This document shows, one piece after another, positions 55,140-64,000 of a stretch of DNA of 64,000 bases. The stretch comes from Chitinophaga agrisoli. Lineage in GTDB: Bacteria > Bacteroidota > Bacteroidia > Chitinophagales > Chitinophagaceae. A model generated the notes under the pieces. That model was not told the DNA's origin, ran no database searches, and saw only the letters and a list, made by a program, of their open reading frames with translations. The translations under genes were made by a program, and so were the position numbers. Positions within the stretch are counted from its first letter, which is position 1, and each line of letters starts with the position of its first letter. The DNA lies in NCBI RefSeq assembly GCF_008386695.1, contig NZ_VUOC01000004.1:3324576-3388575 (forward strand), written 5' to 3'.

Positions 55140-55964
55140 TCAGCCTAATTGCTGTACCACCGCTGCAAATATGTTACTTAAATGCTGGTCTGCCTTACCG
55201 GCTACCGCAATGATCTCTTCAATAGATACCGGGTGCAGGTTATCAGGATCACATTCATCCGTGATCACAGATACGGCTGCGCAGGGCAGTTGTACCTGGT
55301 TCGCTACGATCACTTCCGGCACGGTGCTCATACCTACCATATCCGCGCCTATCATCCGCAGGAAACGGTATTCCGCCCTGGTTTCCAGGTTAGGGCCCAT
55401 TACGGACACATATACGCCTTTTTTAAGCGGGCGGCCGCTGGCCTCCGCTGTCTGCTGCAATAAGGCGCTCAGCTCCTTATCGTAGGGGCAGCTCATATCC
55501 GGGAAACGAGGGCCAAATGCCGGGGCATTTAAGCCCCTTAGCGGGCTTTCCGGCTGCAGGCTGATATGATCATCCAGCAGCACCAGGTCGCCTTTTTTAA
55601 AGGCCGGGTTCATGCCGCCGGCAGCATTGCTCAGCAACAGCCGTTGTATGCCCAGGGCTTTCATCACCCGTATGGGAAACGTGATCTGCTGCATCGTATA
55701 TCCTTCGTAATAATGGAAACGCCCCTGCATGGCTATCACCTTTACATTGCCTATACGGCCGTAAATAAGCTGCCCTGTATGCGACTCCACCGTTGACTCC
55801 GGGAAATGCGGGATCTCGTGGTATGGGATGCTTTTTTCTACCTGGATATGCTGTACCAGCTCTCCCAGCCCGGTACCCAATACAATGCCTACACGGGCCT
55901 GGTCATAATTGAATTGCCGCAGGTAGGCGGCAGTAGCGTCGATCTGTTGTAATAGTGTGTCCAT
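55140..55964 (-). CDS. Purine-nucleoside phosphorylase (trimeric type)
   Basis: Phosphorolysis of inosine and guanosine in purine salvage. 274 residues. Family marks: VLGTGLGEL (phosphate loop), GRFHYYEGY, LLSNAAGGMN, GPNLETRAEYR, and the base-specific stretch VGMSTVPEVIVANQ followed by SVITDECD with Asn/Glu pocket residues. Convergent with scpB, and separated from the upstream SusD gene by a strong terminator. Confidence 0.96.
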   Translation of the reverse strand: MDTLLQQIDATAAYLRQFNYDQARVGIVLGTGLGELVQHIQVEKSIPYHEIPHFPESTVESHTGQLIYGRIGNVKVIAMQGRFHYYEGYTMQQITFPIRVMKALGIQRLLLSNAAGGMNPAFKKGDLVLLDDHISLQPESPLRGLNAPAFGPRFPDMSCPYDKELSALLQQTAEASGRPLKKGVYVSVMGPNLETRAEYRFLRMIGADMVGMSTVPEVIVANQVQLPCAAVSVITDECDPDNLHPVSIEEIIAVAGKADQHLSNIFAAVVQQLG

Positions 55965-55993
55965 GTTGGAGGAAAGATATAGGATGCAAATGT

Positions 55994-56034
55994 AAAAACC
56001 AGGAGCAATGTTTGGAGCATTGCGTCCTGGTTTT
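55994..56034 (-). terminator. Terminator after susCD locus 2
   Basis: AAAACCAGGA (55995-56004) / TCCTGGTTTT (56025-56034) with an inner GCAATG/CATTGC stem (56005-56010 / 56018-56023); a single unpaired G. Read leftward it ends in T's. Confidence 0.85.
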
Positions 56035-56058
56035 GGAGAAATATAGGTAAATGGTTCC

Positions 56059-57519
56059 CTAGTAGCCGTCGTTCTGTCCCAGTTTGGGATTCAGCAACAG
56101 CTCATTTTCGGGTATGGGGTACAGTGCTTTCTGAGGAGTATAGGCCTTTTTTGCCAGCGAGTCCGCGCCCATTACCTGGGTAAGCTGGCCCCAGCGGATC
56201 AGGTCATAGCGGCGGTTGTATTCAAAAGCCATTTCATGGGTGCGCTCCTTACGTACAGAGTCGCGGAACTGCGCCTGTGTAAGCCCGCTTAAAGCAGGCA
56301 AACCGGCGCGGTCCCTTACGCGGTTAAGGGCGGCATAGGCATTGGCCGGCCCGGCAGCTTCGTTCTCTGCCTCGGCATAGGTGAGCAGCACATCTGCAAA
56401 ACGCACCACCGGTACATTAAGGTTAGTGCGCAGGTTATTGTCCTTGAAATTGGAACGGCCGGCGTCTATCCATTTATTGATATAAGGTTTACCCGCGCTA
56501 AAGGCTGGGTAGTTCTTATTATCCATCGTGGTCAGGAAAGTGGCGGCTTTGCGTTTGTCCGTATCCGGAAATTCGTTCATAAATGCCACGGTAGTGCTCC
56601 AGTAATCCCAGCCCGATTCGGCGTTTACATTGGCGGGCCTGGACTGTACAGACATTACGGATACGCCGGTACCGGAGCTATAATACTGGATGGCGAAAAT
56701 GCTCTCTTTGTTATTATTGTTGGCCACTTTCCAAAGCGCGCTAAAATCCGGCAGCAACTCGTAATGGCCTTCATCTATCACCATTTTGGCGTAGCTGGCG
56801 GCGGCGGCCCATTTGCTGTTATCCTTCAGCGGTTCGCCGGCCATGGTGGCGTATACTTTGGCCAGCAGGCCGCGGGCGCTGCCGCGGTCCGGGCGGCCGG
56901 GCAGGTTATCCGGCCAGGATACCGGCAGGCTGTCGCTGGCAAATTTCAGGTCTTCCTCTATGAGCTTATATACTTCGCCGATCTCTGAACGGGTAAGGTT
57001 GGCCGCCTGGTTAGGGTCCGTTATGGGCGCGGAGATCAAAGGCAGCTTACCGTAGTTGCGCACCAGGTTAAAATAGGCCAGGGCCCGTATAAAACGGCCG
57101 GCGCTGGTGTACCAGCTCTTTTTCTGTGCGGTGATCTGGGAGGCTACCGGCACTTTCGCGATCATGGTATTAGCGCCATCAATAATGCTGTAGCTGGTAC
57201 CCCATAAGTTTACCAAGTATTCGTTATTGGGCAGCCAGGTATAGGCGTCAAAATCATACCGGCTACCGGTTGTGGCGTTAGAGTTTACCAGCTCGCCACT
57301 TACTTCCGCCAGGAAATAATAGGCGCGGTCGTAATAGTTCTGTCCGCGGAATTTGCCCAGCGTGCCGTCCAGCAGCAGCTCTGCATCTTTTTCCGTTTGG
57401 GGGAAATTATCCGGCGTAAGGAAGTCAAAATCATCGGTCTTTTCTTCCAGGAATTTGCTGCAGGAGGCGGCGCTCATCCATGCGGCTATAATGAATATAT
57501 ATGTGCAAATGTTTTTCAT
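56059..57519 (-). CDS. SusD/RagB-type surface lipoprotein (locus 2)
   Basis: 486 residues from ATG 57519 (a TTG nine bases earlier is less likely). Lipoprotein signal SAASC with Cys20, TPR-like SusD helices (WYTSAGRFIRALAYFNLVRN) and C-terminal part with VPVVRFADVLLTYAEAENEA, ending ALYPIPENELLLNPKLGQND. Directly after susC (14 bp) on the leftward strand. The ligand is unknown; the adjacent DUF1080 gene suggests glycosides handled as 3-keto forms. Confidence 0.95.
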   Translation of the reverse strand: MKNICTYIFIIAAWMSAASCSKFLEEKTDDFDFLTPDNFPQTEKDAELLLDGTLGKFRGQNYYDRAYYFLAEVSGELVNSNATTGSRYDFDAYTWLPNNEYLVNLWGTSYSIIDGANTMIAKVPVASQITAQKKSWYTSAGRFIRALAYFNLVRNYGKLPLISAPITDPNQAANLTRSEIGEVYKLIEEDLKFASDSLPVSWPDNLPGRPDRGSARGLLAKVYATMAGEPLKDNSKWAAAASYAKMVIDEGHYELLPDFSALWKVANNNNKESIFAIQYYSSGTGVSVMSVQSRPANVNAESGWDYWSTTVAFMNEFPDTDKRKAATFLTTMDNKNYPAFSAGKPYINKWIDAGRSNFKDNNLRTNLNVPVVRFADVLLTYAEAENEAAGPANAYAALNRVRDRAGLPALSGLTQAQFRDSVRKERTHEMAFEYNRRYDLIRWGQLTQVMGADSLAKKAYTPQKALYPIPENELLLNPKLGQNDGY

Positions 57520-57533
57520 GATGTACAAGCTTT

Positions 57534-60500
57534 TTAGAAGGTTACATTCAATCCAACAGTGTAGGAGCGTACAGCGGGATAGCTGCCCAGATCATAGCCC
57601 CATAATAAGTTCTTGTTCTGCTGCTGGGTATCATCGGCGCGGGAGTTCACTTCCGGATCATAACCGGTGTATTTGGTAAAAGTGAGCAGGTTCTGCGCGC
57701 TGGCATATAAACGGATCTGCTGTATACCCCAACGGGTGGTAAGGCTGGCCGGCAGGGTGTAACCCAGCATCAGGTTCCTGAGGCGCAGGTAGGAGCCATC
57801 TTCAATAAAACGGCTGCTCATATCGCCGGTACCCTGGTCCAGCGCCTGTATGGTATTGCTGGTACCTTCTCCATGCCAGTAACCCAGTACGGTGCGGAAG
57901 GAGTTCTCATCATTACCGGTACGCTCCAGCTTAAAGCGGTTCAGGTTCAGGATATCATTACCGTAAGAGCCCTGGAAAAATATGCTCAGGTCAAAATTGC
58001 GGTAAGAGAAATCGTTGGTGAAACCGTAGGTGAATTTGGGCGTGGCGGAGCCTATCACGGTGCGGTCATCCGGGGTGATCTTATTATCGCCGGTGATATC
58101 TTTGTATTTTACCGTGCCCGGTTGTGCATTAGGCGCCGGCAGATCTGCCACCTCTTTGGCGTTCTGGTAGATGCCGTCAAAGACATAGCCGTAGAACTCC
58201 CCTATCTCGTGCCCGATACGCAGTACGCCGGTACGGTCAAAACCGCTGCCTAATGCGCCGGCGGAGCCGTTCAGGTAGATCTCTTCCAGATCGCCCAGTT
58301 CCAGTACTTTATTCTTATTAGCGCTGAAATTCACGTTGGTGTTCCAGGTAAAAGCGCCGGTAAGGTTGCGGGTATTGATCTCAAACTCCCAACCTTTATT
58401 CCGCATTTTACCAATATTACTGATAATGTTGGCGTATCCGGAATAAGACGCGATAGGTTTGTTGTACAGCAGGTTGGAGGTGGTTTTCTCGTAATAATCC
58501 ACAGAGGCGCTGATCCTGTCCTTAAAGAGACTGATGTCCGCGCCGGCATCCAGCTGGCGGGTGGTTTCCCAGGTAAGGTTGGGATTGGCCATGGCATTAT
58601 TGCTGGCGCCTACCAGCTCCGTATTGCCATAAGCGTAGGCATTGGTACCAAGGGTAATACGGGCCAGCGACTGGTAGCGGGAGATGGCCTGGCTGCCGGA
58701 CTGGCCATAGCTTACGCGCAGCTTCAGGTTATTGATCACGGCGCTGTTACGCAGGAATTCCTCTTCACTTACGCGCCATGCCACTGCAGCAGAGGGGAAG
58801 TATGCCCATTTGTTGTTTTTGGCAAATTTGGAAGCGCCATCCGCACGGCCGGAGACCGTTAACAGGTACCTGTCTTTAAACGAATAATTGATCCTGCCCA
58901 GGAAAGAGGCCAGCGTATTTTGTCCGTTATCAGAGGTGATCACGGCCGTACTGGCAGCGCTGAGATCATTGTATTGCAGTACCTCTGTGGTCAGCTTACG
59001 GCCGGTAGCGTCAAACTTGTAGCTTTCTTCTGATTCTGCCGTAAAACCGCCTACTACGGTCAGCTGGTGCTCATTGAATCTTTTGCTGTAGGTGAGTGTA
59101 TTCTCTATGATCCAGTGGTTGTATTTATCATCTGAGGCTTGTGCGTGGCCGGCGTTCAATGCTTCCATCAGCTTACCGGAAGTAAAGAACTTATCCAGGT
59201 TATCCTCATAATCATAGGAGAAGCTGGAACGGAAATTCAGGTCCTTCGTGATGGCATACGTACCAAACAGGCTGGTGACCAGGCGGGTGGAGTAGTATTT
59301 ACGTTGCCGTTCATAGATCTGGGCCACCGGGTTTTCCAGCTGGCTGCCTGCATTACGCATTTTGCTATAGGCGCCCTCCGCATTATATACGGGAATGGAG
59401 GGATCAAATTTGGTGGCATTCTGTATAATATCGCCGCCTTCTGAGCCGCCCGCCCTGTTTTCTGAAGAGCGGTCCTCGCCTGTTTTTACTATGTACATAT
59501 TGAGGCCTACATGCACTTTGCTGCTTACTTCATGATCCAGGTTCAGCCGGAGGGTAGCGCGGGTAAAGTCCGATTTTTCCACGATGCCGTTCTGTTTCAT
59601 ATATCCGCCGGATAACATAAAGCGCGTTTTTTCTGTGCCGCCCGAGAGGGAGAGCTCGTGGCTCATTTGCAGGCCGGAGCGGTATACGGCGTCCTGCCAG
59701 TCTGTGTTAACAGAAGGGTCTACGGTGCTCAGCACATCGCGCAGGGCGGTAGCACGGGGATCGTTCTTTTCTTCATACATATCAAGCAATGCGTGGCGCA
59801 TTTGCATAAACTCCTGCGCATTCATCAGGTCCAGCTTTTTAGCCACCTGCTGAGTACTTACATAACTATTATAGGTGACTTTTGTTTTACCTGCCTTACC
59901 GCGTTTAGTGGTGATGATGATAACGCCGTTAGCGCCGCGGGAGCCGTAGATGGCGGTGGCGGAAGCGTCTTTCAGCACATCCATGGAGGCGATATCGCTG
60001 GGATTGATATCCTGGAAGCTTGCGCTTATGATCCCGTCTATCACCACCAGCGGGTCGTTGCTGCCGTTAATGGAGTTGCTGCCGCGGATGTTGATGCGCA
60101 CGGAGCCGCCGGGCCGGCCGCTGTTATTAGACACTTGTACGCCGGGCAGCTTGCCTTGCAGCATCTGGTCCGCGCGGGTAACGGGCAGTTTGTTCAGCTC
60201 TGCGCCGCTAACGGAGGTAACAGCGCCGGTAAGGTCTTTACGTTTCTGCTGACCGTAGCCTACTACCACCACTTCTTCCAGCTTACGCTCATCTTCTTCC
60301 AACGTAATATTAATAGCGGAGCGGCCGTCCAGCGGCTCCTGGCGGGGCATATAGCCCATAAAGGAAAATGCCAGCGTGGCATTGTTGTCCGGTACATTCA
60401 GCTGATACTGTCCTTTGGCGTCTGTTTGGGTACCTATACTTTTGCCGCTAACGGATACGGTTACGCCCACTAAGGGAGCGCCATCTTTAGCGGCGGTGAC

Positions 60501-60599
60501 AGTGCCCCTGATGGTAAGGGATTGGGCATGCACAAGAAAGGTTGGGCCCATCAGGAGGCAAAGCAATAGCCACCTGACCGGAAATGATAGCAGTTTCAT
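57534..60599 (-). CDS. SusC/RagA-type TonB-linked outer-membrane protein (locus 2)
   Basis: 1021 residues. Signal peptide (cut near LVHAQ), CarboxypepD_reg-like domain about 28-108 (GTVTAAKDGAPLVGVTVSVS), EEVVVVGYGQQKRKDLTGAV, plug with VRINIRGSNSINGSNDPLVV, barrel to GLNVTF. No STN domain. It is clearly paralogous to the locus 1 SusC in its first 250 residues. Divergent from the two-domain DUF1080 gene over a 400-bp region with two LacI-type operators. Confidence 0.95.
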   Translation of the reverse strand: MKLLSFPVRWLLLCLLMGPTFLVHAQSLTIRGTVTAAKDGAPLVGVTVSVSGKSIGTQTDAKGQYQLNVPDNNATLAFSFMGYMPRQEPLDGRSAINITLEEDERKLEEVVVVGYGQQKRKDLTGAVTSVSGAELNKLPVTRADQMLQGKLPGVQVSNNSGRPGGSVRINIRGSNSINGSNDPLVVIDGIISASFQDINPSDIASMDVLKDASATAIYGSRGANGVIIITTKRGKAGKTKVTYNSYVSTQQVAKKLDLMNAQEFMQMRHALLDMYEEKNDPRATALRDVLSTVDPSVNTDWQDAVYRSGLQMSHELSLSGGTEKTRFMLSGGYMKQNGIVEKSDFTRATLRLNLDHEVSSKVHVGLNMYIVKTGEDRSSENRAGGSEGGDIIQNATKFDPSIPVYNAEGAYSKMRNAGSQLENPVAQIYERQRKYYSTRLVTSLFGTYAITKDLNFRSSFSYDYEDNLDKFFTSGKLMEALNAGHAQASDDKYNHWIIENTLTYSKRFNEHQLTVVGGFTAESEESYKFDATGRKLTTEVLQYNDLSAASTAVITSDNGQNTLASFLGRINYSFKDRYLLTVSGRADGASKFAKNNKWAYFPSAAVAWRVSEEEFLRNSAVINNLKLRVSYGQSGSQAISRYQSLARITLGTNAYAYGNTELVGASNNAMANPNLTWETTRQLDAGADISLFKDRISASVDYYEKTTSNLLYNKPIASYSGYANIISNIGKMRNKGWEFEINTRNLTGAFTWNTNVNFSANKNKVLELGDLEEIYLNGSAGALGSGFDRTGVLRIGHEIGEFYGYVFDGIYQNAKEVADLPAPNAQPGTVKYKDITGDNKITPDDRTVIGSATPKFTYGFTNDFSYRNFDLSIFFQGSYGNDILNLNRFKLERTGNDENSFRTVLGYWHGEGTSNTIQALDQGTGDMSSRFIEDGSYLRLRNLMLGYTLPASLTTRWGIQQIRLYASAQNLLTFTKYTGYDPEVNSRADDTQQQNKNLLWGYDLGSYPAVRSYTVGLNVTF

Positions 60600-60706
60600 A
60601 ACGGTTCGTTTAACTTAAATGGTTGTGATGTGAAAGTCTGTAATCCTGTTTTTTTAGGCCTTTTAGTTTTGATTGACGTGGTATACTACATGCTTGCTAC
60701 AATATC

Positions 60707-60722
60707 ACGCAAACGTTTGCGT
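60707..60722. promoter_or_regulatory. LacI-type operator, perfect palindrome (locus 2)
   Basis: ACGCAAACGTTTGCGT is a perfect 16-bp palindrome with CG centre, the classic LacI/GalR operator form. It is 108 bp before the susC ATG in the 400-bp susC-DUF1080 gap (60600-60999). The rest of that gap shows only AT-rich sequence and the second operator. Confidence 0.7.
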
Positions 60723-60760
60723 AAATTTTCCGGGATAAAACTAAGTATTTTTATTAATTC

Positions 60761-60774
60761 TGCAATCGTTTGCA
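60761..60774. promoter_or_regulatory. LacI-type operator core shared with locus 1
   Basis: TGCAATCGTTTGCA, identical to the core at 47251-47264 before the other susC. It is 54 bp centre-to-start from the first palindrome (about five helix turns), compatible with looping. Confidence 0.65.
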
Positions 60775-60999
60775 TAAAATGTTTTTTGGGAAAGCCTGCA
60801 TCTCAACCCATTGGAAATCCCATGGGAACGGATGTGTTTTCCGCTCATCACATTTTTCGTACAATTGGTTGTCTATTTTCCAACCATTTCCTATTTTGGA
60901 AAACATTTTGCAGCCTGTACAGCACGGGTAATGGTTAACCAGGAAACTGCGTAGAAGCCACTTTGAGGAACTTTGCTAAAAAACAGATAAATACACGGG

Positions 61000-62376
61000 A
61001 TGAAAAAGATTCTATTAATATGCAGCAGCTTACTGCTGTTACATGGCGTTACAAACGCCGGTACAGGCGACAGAAAAGGACAATGGCAACCGCTTTTTAA
61101 CGGTAAAGACCTGAAAGGCTGGAAGCAACTGGGGGGAAAGGCACAATACAGTGTGCAGAACAATGAGATAGTGGGTACTACGGTACTGGAAACGCCCAAC
61201 TCCTTCCTGGCCACAGAAAAAGTATACGGCAATTTTATACTGGAACTGGAATTTAAGCTGGATAAGGAATTCAACTCCGGCATACAGTTCCGCAGCCAAA
61301 GCCGGGCCGACTATCAGAATGGCCGGGTATTTGGATATCAAATGGAGATAGACCCGTCTGACCGGAAATGGAGCGGCGGTATCTATGAGGAAGGGCGCCG
61401 CGGCTGGCAGTACCCGATGGAGCTGAACCCGCAGGGCCAGAACGCTTTTAAGAAAGCAGACTGGAATACCTACCGGATAGAATGCAGGGGCTCAGAGATA
61501 CGCACTTTTGTAAATGGGGTACCTACCGCCCACCTGGTGGATACCGCCCTGCCAAAAGGTTTTATTGCACTGCAGGTACACAGCATTGGCAAAAAATCAG
61601 AAGATGCAGGTAAGAGCATCCACTGGCGTAATATACGTATCATAGAAGACCCGGCTGCCGGCCAGTATGCGCCATATGATAATATCTATGTCGTAGACAA
61701 TGTGCCGAACGACCTGTCTGCCCAGCAGAAAAAGAACGGATTTCAGCTGTTATGGGATGGCAAGACCAACAAAGGCTGGAGAGGCGTTTATAAAAAGGAC
61801 TTCCCCACCAAAGGCTGGACGCTGAATGACGGTACCATCACCATTCACCACTCCAACGGCCATGAAGAGGGCTCTGGCGGTGATATCGTGACAGACAAGG
61901 AATACGGCGCTTTTGAGCTGGAATTTGAGTTCAAGTTGACAGAAGGCGCCAACAGCGGATTGAAATATTTTGTTAGCGAAACATATAAAACTGACGGTAA
62001 ATCAGCCATTGGCCTGGAATACCAGGTACTGGACGATGAACGTCACCCGGACGCCAAGCTGGGCCGTGATGGAGACCGCACCTTGTCCTCCCTGTACGAC
62101 CTTATGCCCCGGAAACAAATAAAACAAGCACTCAAACCGATTGGAGAATGGAATAAAGGGCGTATTATTGTGTTCCGAAATAACCATGTGGAGCATTGGC
62201 TGAATGGTTTTAAGGTGTTGGAGTATGAACGTGGCTCACAGGAGTTCAAAGACCTGGTGGCCATCAGTAAATATAAAAACTGGAATAATTTCGGACTTTG
62301 GCCGGAGGGACATCTCCTGTTACAGGATCATGGTAATGAAGTTTCCTTCCGCAGTCTTCGTATAAAGACATTGTGA
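61000..62376 (+). CDS. Two-domain DUF1080 protein (3-keto-disaccharide hydrolase family)
   Basis: 458 residues: signal peptide (cut near TNAG), DUF1080 domain 1 about 30-213 (PLFNGKDLKGWKQLG; GIQFRSQSR; GYQMEIDPSDRKWSGGIYEE; TYRIECRGSEIRTFVNG) and domain 2 about 248-458 (LLWDGKTNKGWRGVYKK; GLEYQVLDDERHPDAK; HVEHWLNGFKVLEYERGS). Periplasmic or surface enzyme expected to cleave 3-keto-glycosides; two domains could give two substrate specificities, or one may only bind. Divergent from susC of locus 2 and followed by a terminator. Confidence 0.92.
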   Translation: MKKILLICSSLLLLHGVTNAGTGDRKGQWQPLFNGKDLKGWKQLGGKAQYSVQNNEIVGTTVLETPNSFLATEKVYGNFILELEFKLDKEFNSGIQFRSQSRADYQNGRVFGYQMEIDPSDRKWSGGIYEEGRRGWQYPMELNPQGQNAFKKADWNTYRIECRGSEIRTFVNGVPTAHLVDTALPKGFIALQVHSIGKKSEDAGKSIHWRNIRIIEDPAAGQYAPYDNIYVVDNVPNDLSAQQKKNGFQLLWDGKTNKGWRGVYKKDFPTKGWTLNDGTITIHHSNGHEEGSGGDIVTDKEYGAFELEFEFKLTEGANSGLKYFVSETYKTDGKSAIGLEYQVLDDERHPDAKLGRDGDRTLSSLYDLMPRKQIKQALKPIGEWNKGRIIVFRNNHVEHWLNGFKVLEYERGSQEFKDLVAISKYKNWNNFGLWPEGHLLLQDHGNEVSFRSLRIKTL

Positions 62377-62433
62377 GACAGCCCTGCTGATCTCATGCAT
62401 TAAAGAGTTTTCATTGTTCACTGTTCTATATAA

Positions 62434-62462
62434 AACATTCCGATTCTTCGGAGTGTTTTTTT
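62434..62462 (+). terminator. Terminator after the two-domain DUF1080 gene
   Basis: AACATTCCGA (62434-62443) / TCGGAGTGTT (62448-62457), one G-T pair, 4-nt loop, T run to 62462. Confidence 0.8.
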
Positions 62463-62527
62463 ATTTTTAGCTATAGCCATTCCTGTGTGCATACATGCAT
62501 GGCTATGCCCTCACCAAACTACATTCC

Positions 62528-64000
62528 ATGCAAACAACCAGATCTTACTGCTTATTAACGATCAGCGCAGCCTTGTTATGCGCCTGCGGTACCCGCCAGG
62601 AACAACAGGGCAGCAGCGCCGCCGCGGCGGATTCCCTGCATCATATCGTAGACCGCTATTATGATGAAAAGATGCAGCTGTTCCCTATTGAAGCTACATT
62701 TAACGGAGAGCATCAATACGACGGCACGTTGAATATTGATATCAGCCAGTCCTTCCGCCAGCACGAAGACAGCGTTGAAACCCGCTACCTGCAGCAGCTG
62801 CAGGGCGTAGATACCGCTGCGTTAACGCCTAATGACCGCATCAGCTATGATATGCTGTACCGCGAGCTGAGCATGGCCAAAGAAGGCTTACAGTTCCATG
62901 ATGACCTGATGCCTATACATCAGTTCTGGGGCCTTACGCTTACACTGGCGCAACTGGGCTCCGGCACCAGCGCTCAACCATTCAAAACAGCGGATGATTA
63001 CCATAAGTTCATGCAGCGCATGAAAAGTTTTGCCGCATGGGCAGATACCGCTATCGCCAATATGCGCAAAGGCATGGCTACCGGCTATGTGCTGCCTAAA
63101 GCGCTGGTGGTAAAAGTGATCCCGCAATTGAAAGATCTGTCCAAAAAAGATACCGGCAACATCTTTTACAGTCCGCTGAAAACTATGCCCGCCGGCACAG
63201 ATACCGCGCTGCAAACCGCTTACCGCCAGACCATAGAACAGGATGTGTTGCCCGCCTATGACCGGCTGCGCACTTTCATGGAAAAGGAGTACCTGCCCAA
63301 AGCCCGCACCACCAGCGGTATTGGCGGCGTACCGGATGGCAAGGCCTATTATGCCTACCTCATAAAATACTGGACCACCACCAACAGCACGCCGGAAGAA
63401 ATCTTTAATACCGGTCAGCAGGAGGTAGCCCGTATACGCAAAGAGATGGAGGAGGTAAAGAACAGCACCGGCTTTAAAGGCGATCTGCCTGCCTTCTTTG
63501 AGTTTGTGCGGAACGACCCGCAGTTTAAGATCTTTAAAACACCCGCCCAGGTACTGGATTCCTTTAAGGCCATTGAGAACAAGATCATGCCGGGCGTAAA
63601 ACGGATCTACGGCCATTTGCCAAAAACAGGGTTTGAGATCCGGCAAACAGAGGCTTTCCGCGCCGCATCCGCCAGTGCGGAATATATACAGGGCAGCGCA
63701 GACGGCAGCCGTCCGGGCGCATTCTATGTGCCCATCCTGGACGCCAAAAAGTTCAGTTATGTAGGCATGGAATCCCTGTTCCTGCATGAGGCCATTCCCG
63801 GTCACCATTTCCAGATCTCCCTGCAGCAGGAGAACGATTCCCTGCCTAAATTCCGCCGCTTTAGCTGGATAGGCGCCTATGGCGAAGGGTATGCGCTGTA
63901 TTGCGAAAGCCTGGGTAAAGAGCTGGGTTTATATACCAATCCCTACATGTACTTTGGGCGGCTGAGCGATGAGATCCACCGCGCCATCCGCCTGGTGGTG
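62528..64000 (+). CDS. DUF885 family lipoprotein, partial (runs off the window)
   Basis: The reading frame is open from ATG 62528 to the right edge, 491 codons so far. Lipoprotein signal LLCAC with Cys20. The DUF885 fold is helical and carries the zinc-type motif HEAIPGHH (420-427), followed by GAYGEGYALYCESLGKEL, which supplies the glutamate ligand, as in M32/DUF885 metallopeptidase-like proteins. The family is thought to hold metallo-carboxypeptidase-like enzymes; the substrate is unknown. The C-terminus lies outside the window. Confidence 0.9.
   Translation, partial: MQTTRSYCLLTISAALLCACGTRQEQQGSSAAAADSLHHIVDRYYDEKMQLFPIEATFNGEHQYDGTLNIDISQSFRQHEDSVETRYLQQLQGVDTAALTPNDRISYDMLYRELSMAKEGLQFHDDLMPIHQFWGLTLTLAQLGSGTSAQPFKTADDYHKFMQRMKSFAAWADTAIANMRKGMATGYVLPKALVVKVIPQLKDLSKKDTGNIFYSPLKTMPAGTDTALQTAYRQTIEQDVLPAYDRLRTFMEKEYLPKARTTSGIGGVPDGKAYYAYLIKYWTTTNSTPEEIFNTGQQEVARIRKEMEEVKNSTGFKGDLPAFFEFVRNDPQFKIFKTPAQVLDSFKAIENKIMPGVKRIYGHLPKTGFEIRQTEAFRAASASAEYIQGSADGSRPGAFYVPILDAKKFSYVGMESLFLHEAIPGHHFQISLQQENDSLPKFRRFSWIGAYGEGYALYCESLGKELGLYTNPYMYFGRLSDEIHRAIRLVV

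Noticed and set aside
1-64000. CRISPR arrays, tRNA or rRNA genes, transposases, phage genes
   Set aside because: No regularly spaced repeats, no cloverleaf-type sequence with TTCGAAT-like loop, and no transposase, integrase or capsid-like protein seen by eye.

Overview
The window looks like chromosome of a Bacteroidota bacterium, most likely a Chitinophaga-type member of the Chitinophagaceae. The reasons are two SusC/SusD outer-membrane pairs, an ECF sigma / FecR / STN-SusC surface-signalling unit, a HmuY-type heme locus, a TonB receptor paired with a DUF4249 lipoprotein, 800-residue FtsX-type permeases, DUF1080 proteins, and promoters that fit the Bacteroidota TTG / TAnnTTTG pattern with few Shine-Dalgarno sites. 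The taxon is inferred from gene content alone. No tRNA, rRNA, CRISPR array, insertion sequence or prophage was seen.

Layout. 0-5.7 kb: a leftward sigma / anti-sigma / TonB-receptor unit whose SusD partner, if present, lies beyond the left edge. 5.8-10.7 kb: two tandem MacB/FtsX-like permeases. 10.7-13.2 kb: a small DUF6934-like gene with a 56-codon partner, then a divergent LysR regulator and short-chain dehydrogenase sharing a palindrome-rich promoter. 13.6-19.8 kb: an RND efflux operon (TolC-like protein, lipoprotein adaptor, DUF190 protein, CzcA/CusA-like pump). 19.9-21.4 kb: a stand-alone receiver protein and a CbpA-like J-domain protein. 21.6-29.1 kb: a complete heme acquisition locus, all leftward (HmuT-U-V, HemS-like, TonB receptor, HmuY lipoprotein), with two long structured leaders. 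30.1-33.6 kb: STN-containing TonB receptor plus DUF4249 lipoprotein.

33.8-55.9 kb is mostly housekeeping: pyrD-terC, rsmE, MATE, dnaB, then pheT, a coiled-coil protein with zapA, rny, a DJ-1/PfpI protein, an isolated atpG, scpB with a very acidic tail, and purine nucleoside phosphorylase. The 506-bp dnaB-pheT gap holds four same-orientation DnaA-box-like 9-mers, and genes on both sides mostly point away from it, so it is a replication-origin candidate. 46.5-52.0 and 56.0-62.4 kb: two SusC/SusD loci, each next to a DUF1080 (3-keto-disaccharide hydrolase family) gene and each with an identical LacI-type operator core, so they probably form one regulon for glycosides degraded through 3-keto intermediates. 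The window ends inside a DUF885 lipoprotein gene.

The least explained signals are non-coding: a rightward terminator hairpin between FecR and the leftward susC (the position of DonS-type antisense RNAs in Bacteroides); a perfect 12-bp inverted repeat 156 bp apart plus a terminator-like hairpin just before hmuT; mutually exclusive hairpins before the heme receptor; interleaved complementary arms before the DUF190 gene; and an orphan promoter/terminator cassette at 13.3-13.4 kb.
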